Shown: positions 24,629 through 33,577 of the stretch, in pieces
How positions within the stretch are numbered: the stretch's first letter is position 1
Layout: each line of letters begins with the position of its first letter
Assembly: GCF_026586625.1 (NCBI RefSeq)
Contig: NZ_JAODIW010000005.1
Coordinates: 1 to 64,000, forward strand
Length of the DNA stretch: 64,000 nucleotides
From: Halobium salinum
GTDB taxonomy: Archaea; Halobacteriota; Halobacteria; Halobacteriales; Haloferacaceae
Direction: 5' to 3'
The notes under the pieces: model-generated
Seen by the model: the letters and a program-made list of their open reading frames with translations, nothing else
What the model was told of the DNA's origin: nothing
The model's database searches: none
Position numbers and translations under genes: made by a program

Positions 24629-26530
24629 TCAGTCAAGCAACTCCCATCCGGCTTCCGTCAGATCAGCGCCAACGTAGCACCTCACTCGACTTCCATCGAC
24701 GCGGCGACGACTCGTCTCGATATCGAGGAGGCCGCGGAGGTTCCGCGAGAACCACACCTTTGTCTCAGTTGGTTCATCGTGATGCTCGGCGCAAATCACG
24801 TATGCTTGGTACAGGTCGTTTTTCGGTACGATTGCGTCGGGGTCCTCCTCAACGTATGTCTGTACGAATCGCTCCAAGTTCCACTCACCGTCGTCTAATG
24901 TCTCGATATCAGGTACAGTCTCATCGCTAAACGAGGGCTCAACAGTATCTGTGTTCTCGATCTCATCGGCGCTCTCCTCACTAGTTTCGCTCTCTTCTAT
25001 CGATTCTCCGCATTGTCCAGTACAGTCCTTACCGGCTATCCGTGGTGAGTCCGTAATTAGTGTAGAGAGTGGTTGTGTTGTTCCATCTCCCCCATAGACT
25101 ACCGGATCGCCTCCCTCGGGGAGGATGAGAATTCGATAGGTGTCGTGAGTGAATGCAGGAACCGGTAGCTCAACCTCTGGGACGAATGGCTTCTTGACCG
25201 TCACCCACTCCGCCTCGAACGCAGCCTTCGAGTCGTAGGTCTGGCGGGCATCACCAGTAGTGACGACGTATTCTCCCATCGTCTCATCGTAGGTATATAC
25301 GCCGGGAACTGCGTGCTCGGAAATTGACTCGTCTTGCGAAACCCGGGTGTACTCCGTCCCATCACCGTCGAGGAGTACTATCTGATCGTCTTCGACACGC
25401 CAGACAGTCCGCCGCGAATCATCGGGACCGGTCACTGGCCGTACGGCCGAGAGCCGTTCACCGGTTGATGCTCGTCGAGCTTTGAGCGGTTCGTCAAACG
25501 TGTAGAGGTGTGGCGTTTCGTTCTCACCTGCACGTTCCTTGACCGGTGGTCGAAGAATGCGATCGACGCGCTCAGCCCAGAACGTCTCGGTTTTCTCTGG
25601 CCGAACGACGAATAGCGGGATCGTTTCCTCGTCCTGTGCCTTTCGGAGGTTCGTGAGCACTTTGACCGGGTTTTCGGGTGTCGTCGTCTCGACCTCGATA
25701 GCGAACTCCACATCCAACTCTGGATGGGTTGCCCGACCGTCGGGCTGTTCGCTTCGATCCTGTGTGAGAACACGAGCGTCGAACCCCGCCGCGGTTAACG
25801 CTCGCTCGATTTCGTAAACACCATCGTCGTGGTCGCTTCCTCCTGCCGCTTGCACGTCACCTGTGTCGGGCGTGACGACCTCCTCACCGCGTTCGGTGAG
25901 CGAGATGGCTAACTCCCCAGTATCGGTGTCCAAATCCACAGCAAGCAACTGTGAGCGCTCTCGGACTGCACCGAGTTCTTCGTAGCTCGGCGGGTCGGCA
26001 TCGACGTCGGCGAATAGGCTCCGAAGCTCGTCGTCCACCTCCTCTACCGGAACGTCGCCATTCTCTTCTCGAACTCCATTGCGAAGCTGAATCGTACGGA
26101 TGACCTTTGCGAGGGCCTGATCGAGATTTCCATTATCCGTCCCGAGCCTCACTTGCACATCCTCAGGCGAATCACGTGGCTCCGGGACCGAATCAGCAAT
26201 TCCGAACTCCGCGTTCGTCCGCTCTTTTACGCGCTCAATTGCTGCCTCGACGCGCACTTCCTCGTCGCCAGTAAGTGGCTGGTCGCTCTCAGGGTGACCC
26301 GGAGGAATTGGAAGCGGGGCAACGCTGAACGGTGTCGGACCGGATTTGCAAAACTCCGGACTCGGTACCTGTGCGGGCGATACTGAGACGTTCCCAATCC
26401 CATCACGCAGATAATTATCGCTCCTTCGTACGTTTGAGTCATTCATTTGCAACAAACGTTTGTAACACGTGTTTGCAGCAGCCACGTGAATCAACGCTTC
26501 AGCCTCCGCCAATGCATCACTACCGGTCAT
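24629..26530 (-). CDS. Large plasmid-type protein with primase-C-like winged helix at C-terminus
   Basis: A 633-residue acidic protein starting MTGSDALAEAEALIHVAAAN; a 22-codon upstream extension would overlap the divergent gene. Three regions are visible. An N-terminal helical part. A central region (residues about 250-330) with a nuclease- or ATPase-tail-like signature, VEFAIEVETTTPENPVKVL then NLRKAQDEETIPLFVVRP, seen at the end of haloarchaeal HerA/conjugation-type proteins. A C-terminal 70-residue winged helix, VPKNDLYQAYVICAEHHDEP then SRRRVDGSRVRCYVG, resembling the domain at the end of P4/D5-type primases. No ATPase motor is present. It may assist replication with the neighbouring Rep; exact function unknown. 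Confidence 0.55.
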   Translation of the reverse strand: MTGSDALAEAEALIHVAAANTCYKRLLQMNDSNVRRSDNYLRDGIGNVSVSPAQVPSPEFCKSGPTPFSVAPLPIPPGHPESDQPLTGDEEVRVEAAIERVKERTNAEFGIADSVPEPRDSPEDVQVRLGTDNGNLDQALAKVIRTIQLRNGVREENGDVPVEEVDDELRSLFADVDADPPSYEELGAVRERSQLLAVDLDTDTGELAISLTERGEEVVTPDTGDVQAAGGSDHDDGVYEIERALTAAGFDARVLTQDRSEQPDGRATHPELDVEFAIEVETTTPENPVKVLTNLRKAQDEETIPLFVVRPEKTETFWAERVDRILRPPVKERAGENETPHLYTFDEPLKARRASTGERLSAVRPVTGPDDSRRTVWRVEDDQIVLLDGDGTEYTRVSQDESISEHAVPGVYTYDETMGEYVVTTGDARQTYDSKAAFEAEWVTVKKPFVPEVELPVPAFTHDTYRILILPEGGDPVVYGGDGTTQPLSTLITDSPRIAGKDCTGQCGESIEESETSEESADEIENTDTVEPSFSDETVPDIETLDDGEWNLERFVQTYVEEDPDAIVPKNDLYQAYVICAEHHDEPTETKVWFSRNLRGLLDIETSRRRVDGSRVRCYVGADLTEAGWELLD

Positions 26531-26561
26531 TATATTACGCACACGCTCTAATAGATGCTCG

Positions 26562-27092
26562 ATGGGAGCACCGAAACGCGAACGCAGCCCGCCCACCTCG
26601 GATTTCTCCGAGGGACTCGCCGAGCGACTGCAGGACGCGCCAGCCGACGAACGAGTCTACCGTATCGCGCTCGAGCTCCACGAACCCACACGAGTCACCG
26701 ACGTCGCTGAGCGAGCTGACTGCTCGAAGAACGCCGCCCGTCGCCACCTCCGTCGACTCGTCGACATCGGACTCCTGACCCGCGTCACGGACAATCCAGA
26801 GACGTTCAGACGGAACGAGTCATACTTCGAGTGGCGACGCCTCAATCGTCTCTCGGAACTCAGCAACGAAGAGTACACAGAACGGCTCAAGGAACTCCTC
26901 TCCGAGCACGAGTCGTACCAGGACAAGTACGGCGTCGAGAAACCGGACGACATCGACCCGTTGAACTACGGTGACCACGGGGACGCAGAGCAGGTGTGGC
27001 TCGACTTGAACAACTGGGAAGCGGTCCGGACAGAGATTCGTGATCTCCGTCGGTCGCGTCCGGACGAGACGGTCGACGAAGGAGTCGTCTGA
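26562..27092 (+). CDS. Helix-turn-helix regulator (DUF7342-like)
   Basis: A 176-residue protein with a winged helix at residues about 38-90: RVTDVAERADCSKNAARRHL then RRLVDIGLLTRVTDN. A long charged helical region follows (RLSELSNEEYTERLKELLSE). The pattern matches a haloarchaeal regulator family often paired with a small downstream partner. It is divergent from the 633-residue plasmid-type protein; only about 31 bases separate the two starts, so their promoters overlap. The next gene starts 2 bases after its stop, forming an operon. Confidence 0.72.
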   Translation: MGAPKRERSPPTSDFSEGLAERLQDAPADERVYRIALELHEPTRVTDVAERADCSKNAARRHLRRLVDIGLLTRVTDNPETFRRNESYFEWRRLNRLSELSNEEYTERLKELLSEHESYQDKYGVEKPDDIDPLNYGDHGDAEQVWLDLNNWEAVRTEIRDLRRSRPDETVDEGVV

Positions 27093-27094
27093 CG

Positions 27095-27535
27095 GTGGAC
27101 TACGGCGGTCACGAGCGGTCACCGAACCGCGCCCAGCTTCGTGAACTCGCGTCCCTACTCGAATCGGAATCGTGGATCGAGACGGTTTCGGTGTTCCCTC
27201 CGAACCGGCCGGAATCAATCGTCCTCGAACTCGTCGAGCACCACTACCCCGAAGAACAGATCGCGGAAGCCTACGTCGAGATTCGGTCTTACACGAACGG
27301 CGACTTCCATATCACCTACATTGAGGACCACTATGGGGAGCGGTGGATGTGTCGGTGGGATCGCCACGAAAGCACCGAGTACACACGCGACCATTACCAC
27401 TCCCCTCCCCGAGCCCGTCATGAGGATGGAGAAAACCGGGACTACCCTCGAGAATTCGCGGCAGTAGTTGCTGAAGTGGTTGTACCATGGGTGTATGATC
27501 GGATGGGTGAGGTTTGGGAAAACGTCGATACGTAG
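27095..27535 (+). CDS. Haloarchaeal hypothetical protein, operon partner of the upstream regulator
   Basis: A 146-residue protein starting at a GTG two bases after the regulator stop. It has alternating strands such as IVLELVEHHYPEEQIAEAYV, then DFHITYIEDHYGERWMCRWD and a HYHSPP segment. The tight pairing with a helix-turn-helix gene suggests a toxin-antitoxin-like or regulator-effector unit, but no catalytic motif is recognised. Likely part of the same integrated element as the Rep-like gene. Confidence 0.55.
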   Translation: MDYGGHERSPNRAQLRELASLLESESWIETVSVFPPNRPESIVLELVEHHYPEEQIAEAYVEIRSYTNGDFHITYIEDHYGERWMCRWDRHESTEYTRDHYHSPPRARHEDGENRDYPREFAAVVAEVVVPWVYDRMGEVWENVDT

Positions 27536-27696
27536 CTTCGTCCGAAGAGAACCTGCTCGGGAGAATGTAGTCCGTTCCCGAAGCTGGGATGTAGGTGACT
27601 AGTTAACCAACATTGTCGGGGTGAAGCAGATATTCTTAACCAACACGCAGAATCCCAACGACAGTACACTCAACCGTTCAAGATGAGCGGCACTAG
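27536..27696. other. Spacer without recognised gene
   Basis: Between the operon at 27.1-27.5 kb and the mobile-element remnant only short non-homologous frames are present. No repeat or promoter is convincing. Confidence 0.4.
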
Positions 27697-27840
27697 TCAA
27701 CTCTTGTTCACAGGGCCTTTGTACTGACTCTTGATCGAGTCGCCTTCGCGCCACTGCCAGTACCAGTACCCGTTATCGTTGATTGTTTTCTTGGTTATCG
27801 TTGCCTTCGTAGGAACTCCTTCAGGAGGGGGGTCGCCTTT
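27697..27840 (-). pseudogene. Remnant of a small phage/plasmid-type protein
   Basis: The minus-strand frame reads TKKTINDNGYWYWQWREGDS then IKSQYKGPVNKS and a stop. The GYWYWQWREGD-xx-KSQY-xGPV pattern is typical of short proteins found in haloarchaeal mobile elements. An in-frame stop lies just upstream and no start codon precedes it, so only about 45 C-terminal residues survive. Confidence 0.4.
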
Positions 27841-27990
27841 CTAGTCCACGTTCGCGTCTCGTTCTCCCGGAGTTTCTCTGTCCGCCCATCGGCGGTCGAC
27901 GGAGATACGTGCTCTCGGACACCGGCTGAAGCCGGCAAGATGCGTCGACTTCTCCGTCATTGATATCCGCATAGAGAAGAGTACAGAATC

Positions 27991-28731
27991 GTGCAACTCG
28001 CGCGATTGCTGACAGCTGATGGTCCGGTCACTGGGCGTCTCGAAGACGGCGTCATTCACGCAGATGAGGGACGCTATCAGGTGGGTGTGGACGGACGACT
28101 CTTACCTCCGTGTACTCCCTCAGCGGTCTACTGTGTCGGGAGGAACTTCGCGGAGACATTAGAGCAGCGAGAGTACGACCGACCAGAGGAACCCGACTTC
28201 TTCATCAAACCCCCCACGTCGGTCACCGGTCACGAACAACCGATTACATACCCCGAATTTACCGAAGAGCTCACCTATGCGGGTGAGTTAGCAGCAGTAA
28301 TCGAAGAGCGCTGCCGTAACCTTTCACCAGAGACGGTCTCGGACGTCGTGCTCGGGTACACGATTTTGAACGACGTCGATGCCCTAGACCAGCAGGGCAG
28401 AACCGCCCGAAAAGCGTTCGATGGGTCGGGTCCACTCGGGCCGTGGATCGAGACAGAAGCCGACCCTCGGGACATCGATATGTGGACCGATATCTCTGGG
28501 GAGCGCAGACAAGAGTCGAACACGAGTTTGATGCTGTTCAAGCCGTCCGAAGTCATCTCGTATCTTTCGAAGCGGTTCACGTTCCAACCGGGGGACGTGA
28601 TCTCCTTCGGGAGTCCCGCGAATCCGGGTACCGTAGAACCCGGGGACACCATCGAAATAACGTACGAGGGCATTGGGACGCTCAGGAATACTATCGTAGA
28701 TCAGCCCAGAACGGAGACTCCGACAGACTAA
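27991..28731 (+). CDS. Fumarylacetoacetate hydrolase (FAH) family protein
   Basis: A 246-residue protein starting at a GTG. FAH-fold landmarks are VYCVGRNFAETLEQRE near residue 48, DFFIKPPTSVTGHEQPI near residue 70, then EELTYAGELAAVIEERCR, where the family metal ligands E-x-E are partly replaced (EELTYAGE), and GYTILNDVDALDQQ near residue 123. The final PGDVISFGSPANPG and VEPGDTIEITYEGIG match the family C-terminus. Members hydrolyse or decarboxylate 2-oxo acids from sugar-acid or aromatic degradation. The neighbouring ABC sugar-transporter remnant suggests a lost sugar-acid pathway. Confidence 0.85.
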   Translation: MQLARLLTADGPVTGRLEDGVIHADEGRYQVGVDGRLLPPCTPSAVYCVGRNFAETLEQREYDRPEEPDFFIKPPTSVTGHEQPITYPEFTEELTYAGELAAVIEERCRNLSPETVSDVVLGYTILNDVDALDQQGRTARKAFDGSGPLGPWIETEADPRDIDMWTDISGERRQESNTSLMLFKPSEVISYLSKRFTFQPGDVISFGSPANPGTVEPGDTIEITYEGIGTLRNTIVDQPRTETPTD

Positions 28732-28739
28732 GTGGTTCG

Positions 28740-29190
28740 TACAGCTCTACGGCGCCTGCTGGTTTCCCACTAAGCATACGGGTTGCTTGATGGCCGCCGA
28801 CCTCGACTTGTTCGTCCTCGCCGATGTCGGTGTCGGGGTCGACGCTTATCAGGAGTTGACCCTGCTGACCCGCTCACCACCCATCGTTGCACAGGTCTCG
28901 TCCTCCCGGTACGGAGGTAGATGTATATCTCGTCGTCCATCGATTCTAGCATGCCGGTCACATAGTGAACACACCTACCAGATGAGACCATCACCGGAAC
29001 GACCGGGGAGATAGACGTTCTCGGGATGGACGCCGAGGGTGATTGTTTCGTCGACCGGGACGCTGGCGGCTCTTAGGTCGAATACAGTGCCGATGGCTTC
29101 GCTCGTGAAACCCGTTCTCGGTGGCCTCCCCTTCGATGAAGTTCGCCTCGGTCAATTGACTCGACACCGAATTCCAAGGCGATTCACCGA
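28740..29190 (-). pseudogene. Degraded C-terminus of an UgpC/MalK-type ABC ATPase
   Basis: Several frames on the minus strand together spell the TOBE region of a sugar-transporter ATPase: ANFIEGEATENGF, then after a frameshift TSEAIGTVFDL and DETITLGVHPENVYLPGRSG, then a stop, then GMLESMDDEIYIYL, and in a third frame LLISVDPDTDIGEDEQVEV. The ATPase domain itself (Walker A, signature, Walker B) is absent. At least two frameshifts and one stop are present, so it is a clear relic. Boundaries are approximate. Confidence 0.6.
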
Positions 29191-29436
29191 TTCCGAGTAT
29201 CGGTCGGACAGACCGATCTTCCAATTACTTCTACGTCGAACTGTGGTGCCAACGGTCGAGTCGTCCTCCCCGGACGAAGGTCCGAGGGAGCAGTCCCGAC
29301 AAGTTCGACACGTCGGTGGTCGGAAACCCGCTGTGTCGACAGTTTCGCGCCACCAGCACGGTCGCTCAGGAACGTTCACGACGCTTTCGAGACCCGTTCG
29401 ACGACGTTAAGAACGTGAACCCGGTTCGTAGTTGAC
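29191..29436. other. Spacer before trehalase
   Basis: No gene is recognised. The composition changes near here, from the AT-richer mosaic region on the left to uniformly GC-rich genes on the right. Confidence 0.35.
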
Positions 29437-31029
29437 GTGCCCTATCTCTCGTATCTGGAGGACGCTCTCTTCGAGGCGGTCCAGCGCCACGACGTGTTCG
29501 AGGACTCGAAGACGTTCGTCGACAGCGTGCCCGCCGAGGACCCCGAGACCATCAGCGAACGGTTCGAGTCGGTCAGGACCGACGAGGTGCCCGCCGTCGA
29601 GTCGTTCGTCTCCAACAACTTCCGTGTATCTGGTGACGACGAGTCGGTGACCGTTCCCGACGCCGGGTCGATGGAAGAGCACGTCCGAAAGCTGTGGCCC
29701 GCACTCGTCGAACACCCCACTGCGACCGACCCGGAGGTCGAGCGGGGAACCCTCCTCGCGCTTCCGCATCCCTACGTTACCCCCGGCGGGCGGTTCCGCG
29801 AACTGTACTACTGGGACAGTTACTTCACCGCCGAGGGACTGGCGGCGAGCGACCGGTTCGACCTCGTCGAGGCCTTCGCCGACAACCTGGCGTGGTGTGT
29901 CGACCGCTTCGGCTTCGTTCCCAACGGAAACCGGGAGTACTTCACCACGCGCTCGCAGCCGCCGACGTTCGCCGCGCTGGTCGACATCGTCGCCCGCGAG
30001 CGCGGCGTCTCGGCGGTCGAAGAGTACCTTCCGGCGCTCGAACGCGAACACGCCTTCTGGATGGACGGTGCCGCCTCGGTCGACGCCGCAGTCGAGACGG
30101 CGTCGGAGACGACCGCGGCCCAGCGAGCGGTCACGCTCCCCGGAGGGACGCTGAATCGCTACTGGGACGACGCCGCCATCCCCCGACAGGAGTCGTTCCG
30201 GGAGGACATCGACCTCGCGGAGCGGGCGACCGACCGCGACCCGAAGCGACTGTACCGGGACGTGCGGGCCGCCTGCGAGTCCGGGTGGGACTTCTCCACT
30301 CGGTGGTGCTGGGGGGAGGGGCTGGAGACGGTCCACACGACCGACCTCGTCCCCGTCGACCTCAACGCGGCGCTGTACGGGCTCGAGTCGTCGCTCGCGA
30401 CGTGGCATCGGGCGCTCGGTAACACCTCGAAGGCGGACCGGTTCGATGCCGCGGCGACCCGCCGCCGGGAACTCCTCGACCGCCACTGCTGGGACGACGA
30501 CGCCGGCTGGTACTTCGACTACGACTTCCGCGCCGGTGAGCACACGTCGACGTGGAGCCTCGCCGCCGCTGCACCTCTCTTCTTCGGCGCCGCGAGCGAC
30601 GCCCAAGCGGCGCATGTGGCGTCGCATATCAGACAAAAGTTCTTGGAACCTGGCGGGCTGGTGACGACGCTCGTCGAGAGCGGCGAGCAGTGGGACGCGC
30701 CGAACGGGTGGGCGCCCCTGCAGTGGTTCGGAGCCGTCGGCCTCGAGCGGTACGGTCACGACGCGCTCGCCCGCGAGGTCGCGACGCGGTGGGTCGACCA
30801 CGTCCGGAGTGTCTATCGGCGGACGGGGAAGCTCGTCGAGAAGTACGACGTCCGCGGCGACGGCCGAGGCGGCGGCGGGGAGTACCCGCTCCAGGACGGG
30901 TTCGGCTGGACCAACGGCGTCACCCTCGCGCTCGGCGACCGGTTCGACCTCGGTGTCGACGACGAGGCCACGAGGACCGTCGGCGACGGAGGACGGCGCG
31001 GACGAGGCGGCGAGAGCCGGTCGCAGTAG
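29437..31029 (+). CDS. Trehalase (glycoside hydrolase family 37)
   Basis: A 530-residue protein starting at a GTG. Both GH37 signatures are present: PGGRFRELYYWDSYFTAEGL near residue 110 and EQWDAPNGWAPLQWFGAVGL near residue 416, with RSQPPTFAAL and WDFSTRWC between. The catalytic acid and base positions in these blocks look intact. It hydrolyses alpha,alpha-trehalose to glucose; lack of a signal peptide implies a cytoplasmic enzyme. The C-terminal glycine-rich stretch GDGRGGGGEYPLQDGFGWTN is the usual lid motif. Trehalose is also a compatible solute in halophiles, which fits the osmolyte genes further right. It stands alone upstream of a K+ channel gene. Confidence 0.92.
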   Translation: MPYLSYLEDALFEAVQRHDVFEDSKTFVDSVPAEDPETISERFESVRTDEVPAVESFVSNNFRVSGDDESVTVPDAGSMEEHVRKLWPALVEHPTATDPEVERGTLLALPHPYVTPGGRFRELYYWDSYFTAEGLAASDRFDLVEAFADNLAWCVDRFGFVPNGNREYFTTRSQPPTFAALVDIVARERGVSAVEEYLPALEREHAFWMDGAASVDAAVETASETTAAQRAVTLPGGTLNRYWDDAAIPRQESFREDIDLAERATDRDPKRLYRDVRAACESGWDFSTRWCWGEGLETVHTTDLVPVDLNAALYGLESSLATWHRALGNTSKADRFDAAATRRRELLDRHCWDDDAGWYFDYDFRAGEHTSTWSLAAAAPLFFGAASDAQAAHVASHIRQKFLEPGGLVTTLVESGEQWDAPNGWAPLQWFGAVGLERYGHDALAREVATRWVDHVRSVYRRTGKLVEKYDVRGDGRGGGGEYPLQDGFGWTNGVTLALGDRFDLGVDDEATRTVGDGGRRGRGGESRSQ

Positions 31030-31129
31030 CGCGGTCCCGGAGGCCGTCGCGAGAGTATCCGTCATCACGGCTGGGGCCTCGACGTGGCGACCCGGCGAAG
31101 ATATACTTCCTGTCGACGAACCGTTTCGT

Positions 31130-32011
31130 ATGGTCAGAGCCTCACGACGCCGGGTCAGCGAACTGGTCGACCCGGGAACGGAGGACCGCTGGGGACGGCG
31201 TCTCACCGCCGCCGTCGTCCTACTCGCGTCGCTGAACGTTGTCGCCCTCGTTCTTCAGAGCGTCCCCGCGGTCTACCGGAGTTCCCCCCGGTTCTTTAGT
31301 GCGTTCTCGTTCGGGTCGGTCCTCCTGTTCACGCTGCTCTACGCCCTCCGCGTGTGGTCGGTGACCGCCTCGGCGAACAGACGCGACGCCGACGGTCGGC
31401 TCCGGTTCGTACGGAGCCCCATCGCGGTCGTCGACGTCGTCGTCCTCACCCTCTTCTGGGGTGGGCTCCTCTGGGAGGTCCTGTGGCCCACCACGGTACC
31501 GTCGGTGTTCGGGGCCGGAGCGGTCCGCGTGCTCTGGTTGGCGCACGTCTTCGAGCTTCCGCAGCTCAAACGGTCCCGAAGACGGTTCAAGCGCGTCCTC
31601 CTCGCTCAGCGCGAGGACCTCGCCATCGCGTTCAGCGGGGCCGGAATGCTCGTCCTCGTCTCCTCAACGCTCATGTACTTCGCGGAGCGCGGCGCACAAC
31701 CCGACGCGTTCTCGTCAATCCCGGCCGCACTCTGGTGGGGCGTCGTGACGCTCACCACTGTCGGGTACGGCGACGTGATACCGGTCACGCCTCTGGGCCG
31801 TCTCCTCGGCGCCATCACGACGTTCGGCGGCATCGCCTTCTTCGCACTCCCCTCGAGCGTACTGGCCGCCGGGTTCTTCTCGGAGCGGACGGCCGAGCGA
31901 GAGGGGACGACCGAAGACGGACGAACGTGTTGTCCGCACTGTGGCAAGTCGCTCCATTCGGCGGCAGGCGGCGTCCGACCGGCCCTCGGTTCATCTTCGG
32001 AGGACGACTGA
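31130..32011 (+). CDS. Voltage-gated-type potassium channel
   Basis: A 293-residue membrane protein starting at MVRASRRRVSELVDP; a TATA-like gatatact lies about 30 bases upstream. It has a Kv-like plan: hydrophobic segments S1-S3 within residues 25-120, an Arg-rich segment LPQLKRSRRRFKRVLLAQRE that may correspond to S4/S4-S5, a further helix, the pore loop with the selectivity filter TLTTVGYGDVIPVT near residue 205, and the inner helix LLGAITTFGGIAFFALPSSV. The C-terminus has CCPHCGK, a possible half metal site. It conducts K+ across the cytoplasmic membrane. Confidence 0.9.
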   Translation: MVRASRRRVSELVDPGTEDRWGRRLTAAVVLLASLNVVALVLQSVPAVYRSSPRFFSAFSFGSVLLFTLLYALRVWSVTASANRRDADGRLRFVRSPIAVVDVVVLTLFWGGLLWEVLWPTTVPSVFGAGAVRVLWLAHVFELPQLKRSRRRFKRVLLAQREDLAIAFSGAGMLVLVSSTLMYFAERGAQPDAFSSIPAALWWGVVTLTTVGYGDVIPVTPLGRLLGAITTFGGIAFFALPSSVLAAGFFSERTAEREGTTEDGRTCCPHCGKSLHSAAGGVRPALGSSSEDD

Positions 32012-32063
32012 GCGGGCCCACCCGCTCGTCGGTGCGGGGACCCGGCGAAACCGGGGTGGCTAC

Positions 32064-33437
32064 TCAGTCCTCGGCCTCGTCGGGTCGCTGTCGCAGGGCT
32101 GTCGCCCTCTCTTGTCGCTCCGCGGCCCACTGGTTTCCCACGACGGTTCGGCGTGGGACCGGGCTGTCTAGGTTCGGATGCCGCGTGAGGAGCCGTTCCA
32201 AGAGGCTCAGGTCCTTCGGGTCCGACTTGCCGATAACCTCGTACTCCACGACGACGGCCCCGTCTTTCTCGAAGAGCCGGACGTAGTTCAGCTGATACCA
32301 CGGGTAGAACACTCGCGGGAGGATGCCGAGCACGACGGACTGCCGGGACAGTCGCTTCAGCCACGTCCCCGTGTTCACGACCGCGCGGTCGTCTATCTCT
32401 GTGACCGACGCACGGTGGGTGTGCCCGTAGACGAAGACGGCGACCTCGGGGTGGGAGTCGAACACGTCTCTCGCTCCGTCGAGGTACGTATCCCGCACCT
32501 CCTCGGGGTCGTCGCCCTCGTCCAAGAATCCGAACCTGCGCAGCGTCTGACGGACGTCTCTGACGAGGACTAACAGTGGGATAGCGATCACCGTGAGTAG
32601 GCCGATGACCACGACGTTGACGGCGAGGACGGTGTCGATGAGCGCCCCGACGACGCTCAGTTGGCCGAGTACGGAGAGGACGAGTTGATGCGGGGTCGAC
32701 CAGAGGCCGACGACGTCAAGCAGAACGATGGCGAGATAGAGGAGGCTGACGTTGAACAGGAGGAGAAACGGCACCGCGGCGTACCGGATGAGTGGACTCA
32801 TCTCGCGGTAGAAGTAGTTCGATATCATCCAGTCGGGGATCTGCGTCATCGGGGTCACCGACTGGATGTCCTTGAGCCAGTTGAACCGTCCGCGCTTCGA
32901 GAGCTTCCCCGCGCGACTCGTGATGTGGCGGTTCACGTAGTAGCCCGGCGGGTTCGCGTACGGGTTACCGAAGTCGGGGCTCTCGTTGTTCGGGTCGCGC
33001 TGTTGACCGTGTTCGATCCAGGCGACGCGGTCGCCGACGGGGCGGGTGAGGACGACCTCCTGTTCGAGCGTGACGTTGTACTCGGCGAGTCGGTCGACGT
33101 ACTCCGGGTAGCAGGCGAGTTCGTAGTCGTGGTTCCCCGGCATGAACGTGATGGGAATCCGCTCGCCGGTCGCCCTGAACTGCTCGAAGAGCTCCGGGTA
33201 GCGTTCGACGAGCGTGTCGAACTTCGCGAGCCCCTCGAGTTCCGTGTACTCCCACAGCCCGAACGCGTCGCCGTTGACGATCAGCTCTACGTCCTCGTCA
33301 CTCGCTTCGAGTTCACGGAGGAACGACAACAGTTCCGCCTCGAACTCCACGTTCTGGAGCTCCTCGTCCCCGCCGATGTGCAGGTCGCTGATGAAGTAGT
33401 ACGCTGTCGGGTCCGACCGTGCCGTCTGTGGTGCCAT
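32064..33437 (-). CDS. Membrane-associated metallophosphoesterase
   Basis: A 457-residue protein with calcineurin-like phosphoesterase motifs: YFISDLHIGGD near residue 15, LIVNGDAFGLWEY near 52, FMPGNHDYE near 110, EHGQQRD near 142 and VFVYGHTHRASV near 340. Between the last two blocks lies a membrane region of three helices (residues about 220-310, such as PFLLLFNVSLLYLAIVLLDV), so the enzyme is anchored in the membrane with its catalytic domain split by the insertion. Substrate unknown; UDP-diacylglucosamine pyrophosphatase-like or nucleotidase activity are family possibilities. Confidence 0.85.
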   Translation of the reverse strand: MAPQTARSDPTAYYFISDLHIGGDEELQNVEFEAELLSFLRELEASDEDVELIVNGDAFGLWEYTELEGLAKFDTLVERYPELFEQFRATGERIPITFMPGNHDYELACYPEYVDRLAEYNVTLEQEVVLTRPVGDRVAWIEHGQQRDPNNESPDFGNPYANPPGYYVNRHITSRAGKLSKRGRFNWLKDIQSVTPMTQIPDWMISNYFYREMSPLIRYAAVPFLLLFNVSLLYLAIVLLDVVGLWSTPHQLVLSVLGQLSVVGALIDTVLAVNVVVIGLLTVIAIPLLVLVRDVRQTLRRFGFLDEGDDPEEVRDTYLDGARDVFDSHPEVAVFVYGHTHRASVTEIDDRAVVNTGTWLKRLSRQSVVLGILPRVFYPWYQLNYVRLFEKDGAVVVEYEVIGKSDPKDLSLLERLLTRHPNLDSPVPRRTVVGNQWAAERQERATALRQRPDEAED

Positions 33438-33577
33438 TGGTGTGCTGTCCCGTCACCCAAGTCGTCGGCCGAACAACCGGCGTCGGCTCGGGACGACGCG
33501 ATGGATACCCCGAGTACGTCGACCAGGTACTTGAACGGGTACGCCCGAGTCGATTTCGACGTGTGTCGGGTCGGCGA

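Noticed and set aside
24300-24629. 109-codon minus-strand frame in the gap before the Rep-like gene
   Set aside because: Its repetitive peptide simply translates the iteron repeats; basic composition is unlike haloarchaeal proteins.
29407-31206. 599-codon minus-strand frame over trehalase
   Set aside because: Antisense shadow of a clear GH37 enzyme.
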